Shown piece after piece: positions 22,340 to 29,287 of a stretch of 37,803 nucleotides of DNA. The stretch is from contig JAKSQH010000013.1 of NCBI GenBank assembly GCA_024404245.1, positions 1-37,803 on the forward strand, written 5' to 3'. Positions within the stretch are counted from its first letter, which is position 1, and every line of letters begins with the position of its first letter. Source of the stretch: Clostridia bacterium (lineage in GTDB: Bacteria; Bacillota; Clostridia; Christensenellales; Aristaeellaceae). The notes beneath the pieces are model-generated. The model was not told the DNA's origin. It ran no database searches and saw only the letters and a program-made list of their open reading frames with translations. The position numbers and the translations under genes are program-made.

Positions 22340-24360
22340 CCGGTAATGTTGTCATTCATCCATGGTGTATTGAAAGATACTCGGAGGTAGATGATTTCAG
22401 CGAGTCCGTTTTCTTTACGGGAAACGGGTATATCGGCCTGCGCGGTTTTGCGGGATGGCAATGCAAAAAAAGTCCCCGGGATCATGCCGTGTTCAAAGCC
22501 GGGCTGTTCAGCGCGATCAAGCCCGGCATCACGGACATGGTTCAGCTTCCGGATGTTACGACCGTCATTCCCGTCGGTCACACACCCGTTCATGTGCTGC
22601 AGAGGCTGGATATGAAAAAAGGCGTCGCTGAATGGGAATGGGAGACGGACGGTTTCCGTTTTCTGTCGCAGCGGATCGTTTCCATGGCCGACCCGCAGCT
22701 GATATGCGTCAGGCTGAAGGTCACCGCGTTAAAAAACGCCTGCTTAAACGTTAAAGTTATTGAGGATCCGACCGTTTCGAATCTGCCGGTTCATGATGAC
22801 CAGATGATACAGGCAACCGATCAGGTCATTCTGCTGCAGGCGGATGAAATCAACGGGCGTCACATGATGTTTCATACCGTCACCGAAAATGAACCCGTGT
22901 CCGTCAGCTGGCGTCTCACGGACAGCCTTTCCACGCGTGCCGACGTCATCATCGGCGATACCGTATCGGAAACGCTTACCGCGGAGCTCGCTGTCGGAGA
23001 AGAATGGACCGTTGAAAAGCAGATCCGCGTTCTGTGCGGCAATGAGACCGCGAACGCGGATGCCTGCGATCCCTGGGCTGAACACGAAAAAGCCTGGTCC
23101 CGTCTGTGGGATGACTGCGATATTGTGATTGATTCGGATCATCCGGAACTGCAGGGCGCGATGCGTTACAACATTTTCCAGATGCTTTCCAACAACGCGT
23201 CCTCACGTTCCGATGTGTCGATCGGCGCCCGCGGGCTGACCCACGGCCGCTATAAAGGCAACACTTTCTGGGATACGGAAATCTTTCTGTTCCCCTTCTA
23301 TATGTGGACAAGGCCCGAAGCGGCGCGCAACCTGCTGCTGTACAGGGTCAACCGGCTGTCTGACGCGAAGGCGCTGGCCCGCAGGCAGAATCTCGAAGGT
23401 GCCAGATATCCCTGGATGTGTTCCTCCGACGGTTCAGAGCAATGCGAAAGCTGGGATATCGGTCTTTGTGAAGTGCATATCACCGCGGATATCGCGTACG
23501 CGGCTGACCGGTATACCGCCGTAACCGGAGATGCCGGATTCGGAAAGGATATATCGGAGCTCATGCTGGAAACGGCCCGCTACTGGAAAAGCCGGCTGAC
23601 ATGGGAGCCCGGCAAAGCCCAATACAGCAGCTTCTTCGTCAAAGGACCCGATGAATACTGCGGCGCGGCTGTAAACAACACGTACACCAATTACATGGCG
23701 CGCCACAATATCGACCTGGCGCTGAAATACGCCTCCATGCCGGATGATGAGCGTAAGGAACTGGCTTTTGTCCGTGATCATATCGCGATTCTGTACGATC
23801 CGGAAAGGCGGCTTTACCTGCAGGATGAAACACTGGACCGTCTGCCGCCGCTGGAACGTCCGAATTCCGATGTCCCGGTCTATCACGAAATCTGTTTTGA
23901 CCGGCTTCAGCGCTACAGGGTGCTCAAGCAGGCTGATCTCGTGCTGCTTATGACGCTGTTCCCGTATGATTTTTCAGATGAGGAAAAGCGAAACGTATTT
24001 GAAGCCTATGAACCCATCACCCTGCACGATTCCACACTCAGCTGGGGAATCCACGCGGAGCTCGCCCTGCAGACGGGGTTGTGGGCAAAGGGCGAAACCT
24101 ATCTGGAAAAGGCACTGCTGCTGGATCTGAAAGACCTGATGGGCAACACCGGGCGTGAAGGCATTCATATGGCCGCGCTGGGTGCCGCCTGGCAGGCGGT
24201 TGTCTGCGGCGCGGCCGGTCTGTGGGATAACGGCGGCATTCCGGCGGTAAAGCCGATGCTTCCGCCTTCCGTGCACGGTATCTCCTTCACCGTCAGATAC
24301 CGCGGGGAACGCTGGCGGGTAAAAATCACCGAAAATGAATCTTCAGTTACGAGGGAGTGA
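22336..24360 (+). CDS. Glycoside hydrolase family 65 phosphorylase (disaccharide phosphorylase-like)
   Basis: The 674-residue protein has the GH65 N-terminal beta-sandwich (from ESVFFTGNGYIGLRG near 20) and a six-hairpin catalytic barrel. Typical segments are FWDTEIFLFPF and the general-acid motif GPDEYCGAAVNNTYTNYM with Glu440. Most GH65 enzymes cleave alpha-glucosides such as maltose, kojibiose, nigerose or trehalose with inorganic phosphate, giving beta-glucose 1-phosphate. Which linkage is used here is not readable. It is about 80-100 residues shorter than many family members, mainly around the C-terminal sandwich. The start at 22336 is chosen for AGGAGGG just upstream and the ATGA overlap with GH31; an in-frame ATG at 22294 lies inside GH31. 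No beta-phosphoglucomutase lies nearby, so that step must be encoded elsewhere. Confidence 0.92.
   Translation: MTGNVVIHPWCIERYSEVDDFSESVFFTGNGYIGLRGFAGWQCKKSPRDHAVFKAGLFSAIKPGITDMVQLPDVTTVIPVGHTPVHVLQRLDMKKGVAEWEWETDGFRFLSQRIVSMADPQLICVRLKVTALKNACLNVKVIEDPTVSNLPVHDDQMIQATDQVILLQADEINGRHMMFHTVTENEPVSVSWRLTDSLSTRADVIIGDTVSETLTAELAVGEEWTVEKQIRVLCGNETANADACDPWAEHEKAWSRLWDDCDIVIDSDHPELQGAMRYNIFQMLSNNASSRSDVSIGARGLTHGRYKGNTFWDTEIFLFPFYMWTRPEAARNLLLYRVNRLSDAKALARRQNLEGARYPWMCSSDGSEQCESWDIGLCEVHITADIAYAADRYTAVTGDAGFGKDISELMLETARYWKSRLTWEPGKAQYSSFFVKGPDEYCGAAVNNTYTNYMARHNIDLALKYASMPDDERKELAFVRDHIAILYDPERRLYLQDETLDRLPPLERPNSDVPVYHEICFDRLQRYRVLKQADLVLLMTLFPYDFSDEEKRNVFEAYEPITLHDSTLSWGIHAELALQTGLWAKGETYLEKALLLDLKDLMGNTGREGIHMAALGAAWQAVVCGAAGLWDNGGIPAVKPMLPPSVHGISFTVRYRGERWRVKITENESSVTRE
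22743..22756. promoter_or_regulatory. Operator-like sequence inside the GH65 gene
   Basis: CTTAAACGTTAAAG shares 12 of 14 bases with CTTAATCGTTTAAG upstream of GH31, and its core TTAAACGTT is shared with the lacI-promoter operator. It lies 2.6 kb downstream of the GH31 operator. It may be an auxiliary operator for looping or chance in an A/T-rich codon run. Confidence 0.35.
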
Positions 24361-24364
24361 GGAA

Positions 24365-25252
24365 ATGTATCTGCCGAATACCGCGGGGCGCAGAAGAACG
24401 ACAATTCTGTTTCTCGCTCCGTCCATGATCGGGCTGATCGTATTCTGCCTGATTCCTATGATATCATCGCTGGTTTATTCCTTTATGGATTATGACCTGC
24501 TGGAAGGAAATATGACATACATCGGATTCCGCAATTTTGAACGGATTCTGACCGGCAGGGAATTCCCGAAAGTTCTGGTTCACACGCTGACCTATCTCGG
24601 CCTGTATCTGCCGCTGATTCTCATCACTTCCGTGTCCGAGGCACTGATCCTGAACAAATCCTTCAGGGGCCGCGGCATCTTCCGCGCGGTTTTCTACACA
24701 CCGGTCATCACATCCTGGGTAGCGGCCGCTGTTGTGTGGACATGGGTTCTGAGCGGTAAGTACGGTCTGTTGAATCAGCTTCTTGCCGCCGTCGGCATCA
24801 CAGGACCCTCCTGGCTGAACAGTCCGGACTGGGCAATGCCCGGCGTGGTGATCGCGGCCGTATGGAAGGACACCGGCTATTACGCGCTGATGGTGCTGGC
24901 CGCGCTGAAATCCATCGATCCGACCTACTATGAGGCGGCTTCCATTGACGGGGCCTCATCCTGGCGCAGGTTCAGGAGTATCACCCTGCCCCTGCTGTCG
25001 CCCACGCTTTTCCTGCTGATCGTCATCAATGTCATCTACGGACTGCAGGTTTTTGATTCTGTGCTGATCATGACAAACGGCGGTCCCGGCGGAGCGACTT
25101 CGGTATTCCTTGAGCGGATCTATAAGTACGCCTTCAAGCAATACAAAATGGGGATGGCTTCCGCTTACTCCTGGCTCCTGTTCATCATGATTTTCGTTTT
25201 GACCGTGATCCAGTTCCGGCTCCAGAAAAAGTGGGTGAATTATGATGCGTAA
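24365..25252 (+). CDS. ABC sugar transporter permease (MalF-like)
   Basis: The 295-residue inner-membrane protein has six predicted helices and the permease signature EAASIDGASSWRRFRSITLPLLSP near 200, the EAA loop that docks the ATPase. Segments such as PSMIGLIVFCLIPMISSLVY and YTPVITSWVAAAVVWTWVL are typical of the CUT1 family importing oligosaccharides. It starts 4 bases after GH65 ends, with GAGGAA ahead of the ATG at 24365; an in-frame ATG at 24335 lies within GH65. Its 3' end overlaps the next permease gene by 11 bases. It pairs with that permease and with the binding protein downstream; the ATPase is not encoded here. Confidence 0.93.
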   Translation: MYLPNTAGRRRTTILFLAPSMIGLIVFCLIPMISSLVYSFMDYDLLEGNMTYIGFRNFERILTGREFPKVLVHTLTYLGLYLPLILITSVSEALILNKSFRGRGIFRAVFYTPVITSWVAAAVVWTWVLSGKYGLLNQLLAAVGITGPSWLNSPDWAMPGVVIAAVWKDTGYYALMVLAALKSIDPTYYEAASIDGASSWRRFRSITLPLLSPTLFLLIVINVIYGLQVFDSVLIMTNGGPGGATSVFLERIYKYAFKQYKMGMASAYSWLLFIMIFVLTVIQFRLQKKWVNYDA

Positions 25253-26087
25253 AAAGAAGCTACTCAGGCAAATCACCGGAAAAGCCGGTTTCTATCTCGC
25301 CCTGATTCTGATGGCGCTGATCACCGTACTCCCCTTTGTCTGGATGCTGTCATCATCCTTCAAGGGCAGTGAGGCGATCCGGACCGTTCCGATCAGGTGG
25401 ATTCCCGAACGGCCGACGCTTGAAGGCTATGAAAAAGTCTTCAATATGCAGAATTTCTCATTTACACGGTCCGTTTCCAACAGTCTGTTTCTCGCGATCG
25501 CCTGCACGGTGGTTCAGGTGCTGAGCGCTTCCATGGCCGCGTTTGTCTTCACCAAAATGCCGTTCCGCGGTTCCGACAAGCTTTTCGGTCTGTACCTGGC
25601 CACCATGATGATTCCCGGCACGGTCACCATGGTCCCGAACTACGTGATTCTGCGTGTGCTCGGTCTGCTGGATACATACACGGGGCTGATTCTGCCGTCC
25701 CTGTCAAACGCGTTCGGTGTTTTTCTGATGCGCCAGAGCCTGCTGACACTCAATGACAGTTATCTTGAATCCGCGCTGCTGGACGGCGCGTCCATGATCA
25801 GGATTTTCTTCAGAATCGCGTTGCCGATGGTAGCCCCGACGCTGGCAACCATGACGCTGCTCGCGTTCATGGGCAGCTGGAACAGCTATCTGTGGCCGCT
25901 GATCGTGCTTACAAGCAACGACAAACAGACCCTGCAGGTTGTTCTCGGCAGCATGAACGGCATCTATAAGAACAATGAGCATGTTCTGATGGCCGGCGCC
26001 GTGCTTACGATTATCCCGGTTCTGATCGTTTATCTGGTTTCTCAGCGGAAAGTTGACGCCGGCATTGCGCTCGGCGGGCTGAAATAA
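25242..26087 (+). CDS. ABC sugar transporter permease (MalG-like)
   Basis: The 281-residue membrane protein has six predicted helices (first at about 12-34, FYLALILMALITVLPFVWML) and the EAA-loop segment ESALLDGASMIRIFFRIALPMVAP near 178. It is the second CUT1 permease. Two adjacent ATG codons open the gene (25242 and 25245); the first is annotated. The ribosome site lies inside the upstream permease gene, and the 11-base overlap indicates translational coupling. The binding-protein gene follows after a 49-base gap containing a strong AAGGAGG site. Confidence 0.93.
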   Translation: MMRKKKLLRQITGKAGFYLALILMALITVLPFVWMLSSSFKGSEAIRTVPIRWIPERPTLEGYEKVFNMQNFSFTRSVSNSLFLAIACTVVQVLSASMAAFVFTKMPFRGSDKLFGLYLATMMIPGTVTMVPNYVILRVLGLLDTYTGLILPSLSNAFGVFLMRQSLLTLNDSYLESALLDGASMIRIFFRIALPMVAPTLATMTLLAFMGSWNSYLWPLIVLTSNDKQTLQVVLGSMNGIYKNNEHVLMAGAVLTIIPVLIVYLVSQRKVDAGIALGGLK

Positions 26088-26136
26088 TGTGCATTGCGCG
26101 TAAAACGCGTTGCAAAATATAAAAGGAGGTATCCCC

Positions 26137-27366
26137 ATGAAAAAACTCATCGCGCTCGTCCTGTCTCTGGTTTTGGTCCTGACGGCCGTTTATACCGCCG
26201 TCGCGGATCCGGTTACCATTACCTACGCCCACTTCTCCGGCGCCGGCGCGCAGGAAGAAACCCTCAAAAAGATGATCGAAGCCTTTGAAGCCAAGAACCC
26301 CGATATCAAAGTTGATCTTCAGATCACCGGTTTTGATGATTACTTCACCAAGCTGGCCACCACAGTCGGCGGCAACAACGCGACCGACTGCTTCGAAATG
26401 AACATGGAAAACTACCTCGCGTACATGCTGCGCGGTGCCTGTGCCGATCTGACCGGTCTGGTTGACACCGCCAACTACTCCGAGGGAACCCTGAACGCCG
26501 TTTCTTCCGACGGAAAGCTGTACGCGGTTCCCATGAGCTTCTCCACCTGCGTGCTGTTCTACAACAAGGCCCTGTTTGATCAGGCCGGCATCGCCTACCC
26601 CACTGCCGACTGGACCTGGGCCGACGCGCAGAAGGCCGCCGAAGCCATCAAAGCGCTTGGCGACGACATCTGGGGCTACTATCAGCCCATCACCTACAAT
26701 GAGTTCTACAAGTCCGTCAAGGGCAACGGCGGCAGCCTGCTGAATGACGATTACACCGCTTTCACAGTGAACAGCCCCGAGAACGTTGCCGTTCTGGATG
26801 CCATGATCAGCCGCGTCCGCGGTGAAAACCATGTCATGCCCACCTCCGAAGAAATGGCCGGTCGCGGTGACTGGGACCTGTTCTGCGAAGGTAAGCTCGG
26901 TATGATCATCACCGGTATCTGGGGCTTCTCCACTTTTGCCGAGAAGTGCGCCTTTGACTGGGACATCGTTGTCGAGCCCGGCTATGCGACACCCAGCACC
27001 TTCTTCTTCGCCAACGTGAACTGCGTATCCCCCGACAGTGACAAAAAGGAAGCCGCCGCGAAGTTCATCGACGCCATGGGTTCCGATCCTGACATCGTTC
27101 AGCTCCGTCTGGACGCCAGCTGGGAACTGCCCACCGTCGCCGACCAGAACAAGCTGGCTCAGTATCTCGAGGTCACTCCTCCGGCCAACCGTGCAGCCGT
27201 GTTTGACAGCATGGATTTCGCTGCCGCTCCGCCCGCTCTGAAGGAATCCGGAGCCGCTTCCGAAATCATCAACAATATTCTCAGCACGCTGGAGCTGAAC
27301 GAAATGACCGCTCAGGAAGCTCTGGACGCAATTCAGGCTGAACTGGAAGACGCAAATCTGTTATAA
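26137..27366 (+). CDS. ABC transporter sugar-binding protein
   Basis: The 409-residue exported protein has a signal peptide (MKKLIALVLSLVLVLTAVYTAVA) and the family-1 solute-binding-protein fold. Examples are ITYAHFSGAGAQEETLKKMI, NPDIKVDLQITGFDDYFTKL and the hinge region KLGMIITGIWGF. It should bind the imported alpha-glucoside and deliver it to the two permeases upstream. No Cys follows the signal, so it lacks a lipobox. Cleavage after AVA would release it from the membrane unless the signal stays uncut, which is unusual in a Gram-positive. Codon choice is strongly biased (many GCC, ACC, AAG, GAC), consistent with high expression, and AAAGGAGGT precedes the start by 6 bases. A large hairpin follows its stop codon. 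Confidence 0.92.
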   Translation: MKKLIALVLSLVLVLTAVYTAVADPVTITYAHFSGAGAQEETLKKMIEAFEAKNPDIKVDLQITGFDDYFTKLATTVGGNNATDCFEMNMENYLAYMLRGACADLTGLVDTANYSEGTLNAVSSDGKLYAVPMSFSTCVLFYNKALFDQAGIAYPTADWTWADAQKAAEAIKALGDDIWGYYQPITYNEFYKSVKGNGGSLLNDDYTAFTVNSPENVAVLDAMISRVRGENHVMPTSEEMAGRGDWDLFCEGKLGMIITGIWGFSTFAEKCAFDWDIVVEPGYATPSTFFFANVNCVSPDSDKKEAAAKFIDAMGSDPDIVQLRLDASWELPTVADQNKLAQYLEVTPPANRAAVFDSMDFAAAPPALKESGAASEIINNILSTLELNEMTAQEALDAIQAELEDANLL

Positions 27367-27377
27367 TATGTCCGTCC

Positions 27378-27410
27378 GGCGGGGGAAGGAATCATTCTCC
27401 TTCCCCCGCC
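27378..27410 (+). terminator. Intercistronic hairpin between the binding protein and the six-hairpin glycosidase
   Basis: A perfect 13-bp stem (27378-27390 with 27398-27410) around the loop ATCATTC. It is followed by ATTCTGCTTT, with no proper T tract. Such hairpins often act as partial terminators or 3'-end stabilisers that raise binding-protein mRNA relative to the genes around it. The next gene begins 25 bases after it. Confidence 0.75.
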
Positions 27411-27435
27411 ATTCTGCTTTACGGAGGTTTTCGCC

Positions 27436-29214
27436 ATGTATCAGGTAACCGGAAACGAATATGTTTCATTGCCGCAGATCGACACGGATAACGGGGCCGT
27501 GCAAAATCTGACATTCCTGTATATGCAGGCCAAAGGCATGCTGGAAATATTCGGCGGTAAAGCGCTGATCCGTCCATACTTTACGGTTGACGGCGAACCG
27601 GTTTCGGGCAGAATCAGCTGGGATCGGAAATATTACTGGATTCCCGCCATGACAGTCGCTGACGCGCACGCTCGGTTTACCTGCACCTATCTGACACCGC
27701 CGGGTGAACGTGGATTCGTCCTGCGTCTGACGGCGGAAAACATCACCGGCTCCGTGCTTTCCGTCCGGATCGGCGCTGACGGGGACTGGGCCGGAACCAA
27801 CCACCGTGTCAATGAAAGTCTGCCGATGGATACCGGCCGTTTTGTAAAGGAATCCGGCTGGAATCATATGTTCGTTTTTCAGCAGAAACAGTTGTTGCCG
27901 CTGTTCGCGTTCGCGCCCATTGTCTCAGACAATCAGCCCTTCAGTGAAATCGATCAGGGCGCTGACTGGAAAACAGACGGCTTCTCCTATGATATCGGCA
28001 AGTCGGTCCTGCTGCGGCCCGGTGAGAAAACAGCGCTGGATATCTGCTTCGGTATCGGATATGAAGAGGTCGCCGCCTGCACTTCAGCCAAGGAAATGCT
28101 CCGTCAGGGATATGATGTTCTGCTCCGCCGCAGCGAAAACTGGCTTGCCCGCCGCGTAAGGCGTCTGTCCTCCCCGCGTCTGGAGGAAACGCTGAATACC
28201 AACCTCTTCTTCTGCTTTTTCTTTGCCTCGGGAAGAACAGTTGATACAGAGGAACTGTGCATGGTCACTTCCCGCAGTCCGCGCTACTATGTATCCGCCG
28301 CCTATTGGGACAGGGACAGTCTTCTCTGGGCCTTCCCCGCGATTCTTCAGACCGATCCGGTCTATGCCGGTGAACTGCTTCGTTCCGTATTTCACCGTCA
28401 GTCACGCAATTTCGGCATACACAGCCGCTTTATCGACGGCACGGTTCTGGAACCCGGTTTTGAGCTGGATGAACTGTGTGCCCCGGTTATCGCGCTTGAC
28501 AGATATATTCAGAAAACAGGCGATTCGGGCATTCTGTCCGATCCGGAGGTTTCCGGCGCGGTCAGCCGTATTCTCCTGTCACTGGAAAATGTGAAGCATC
28601 CGTCCCGTGATCTGTACGCCACCTTCCTGCAGCCGACGGATGACCTGCGCAATTATCCCTATCTTACCTATGACAATGTTCTGGTCTGGTACGTTTTCAG
28701 CAGGCTGTCCGTCCTGCTGGGCCGGGAGGATCTGAAAGAGAAGGCCGGCCGCGTACGCGGCGCGGTTTACGGCGATTGCGTCATCAACGGACCGGATGGA
28801 CCGATGTTTGCCTGGTCAACAGACCTGAACGGGCACAGCGATATCTATGATGAACCTCCGGGCAGCCTGCAGCTGCTGCCGTTCTACGGCTTCTGCGATC
28901 CGGAGGATCCCGTATGGCGCAATACGGTTGCCCACATCCGCAGCGAAACCTACGCCCTTTCATTCGCCGGACACAGGATCGCGGAAATCGGATGCAAGCA
29001 CGCGCCGCATCCGTGGATTCTGTCCGTCTGCAACAGTCTGCTGTGCGGTTACGGCGAAAAAGCGAAGGAGCATCTGGAGCATACCGTGATGGACAACGGC
29101 ATCGCCTGTGAGAGCGTGCATGAAGATACCGGCATTTGTACAACAGGCGCCGCCTTCGCGACATGCGCCGGCTTCCTGGCATACGCCCTGCTCACAGCTG
29201 ATTCAACTCACTGA
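27436..29214 (+). CDS. Six-hairpin glycosidase (GH125-like), substrate unknown
   Basis: The 592-residue cytoplasmic protein has an N-terminal beta-sandwich (about 1-230), then an (alpha/alpha)6-barrel glycosidase domain. YYVSAAYWDRDSLLWAFPAIL near 285 and YDEPPGSLQLLPFYGF near 473 occupy the places of the WLRD and MDDANVPSLLS elements of GH125 exo-mannosidases, but both diverge. The same superfamily includes GH15 and GH63. I therefore do not name a substrate; a role on an alpha-linked sugar imported by the adjacent ABC system is inference from context. No signal peptide is seen. GGAGG lies 9 bases before the ATG. It is the last gene of the sugar locus, separated from the binding-protein gene by a hairpin and closed by a bidirectional terminator shared with polC. 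Confidence 0.75.
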   Translation: MYQVTGNEYVSLPQIDTDNGAVQNLTFLYMQAKGMLEIFGGKALIRPYFTVDGEPVSGRISWDRKYYWIPAMTVADAHARFTCTYLTPPGERGFVLRLTAENITGSVLSVRIGADGDWAGTNHRVNESLPMDTGRFVKESGWNHMFVFQQKQLLPLFAFAPIVSDNQPFSEIDQGADWKTDGFSYDIGKSVLLRPGEKTALDICFGIGYEEVAACTSAKEMLRQGYDVLLRRSENWLARRVRRLSSPRLEETLNTNLFFCFFFASGRTVDTEELCMVTSRSPRYYVSAAYWDRDSLLWAFPAILQTDPVYAGELLRSVFHRQSRNFGIHSRFIDGTVLEPGFELDELCAPVIALDRYIQKTGDSGILSDPEVSGAVSRILLSLENVKHPSRDLYATFLQPTDDLRNYPYLTYDNVLVWYVFSRLSVLLGREDLKEKAGRVRGAVYGDCVINGPDGPMFAWSTDLNGHSDIYDEPPGSLQLLPFYGFCDPEDPVWRNTVAHIRSETYALSFAGHRIAEIGCKHAPHPWILSVCNSLLCGYGEKAKEHLEHTVMDNGIACESVHEDTGICTTGAAFATCAGFLAYALLTADSTH

Positions 29215-29220
29215 CAGTAA

Positions 29221-29268
29221 AAAACAGCCTCTGTTTTCACAGACAAAGTGAAAAACAGAGGCTGTTTT
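29221..29268. terminator. Long bidirectional intrinsic terminator
   Basis: A stem of about 20 bp with one bulged A (29221-29240 with 29248-29268) encloses a 7-base loop, with A residues on the left and TTTTCTTTT on the right. It ends both the sugar locus (plus) and the polC operon (minus). Confidence 0.9.
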
Positions 29269-29287
29269 CTTTTACCCGTCAATCGTG

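Noticed and set aside
26088-26136. Catabolite-repression (cre) site before the sugar-binding protein
   Set aside because: The GCGCG/CGCG pairing near 26096-26110 does not match the cre consensus well enough.
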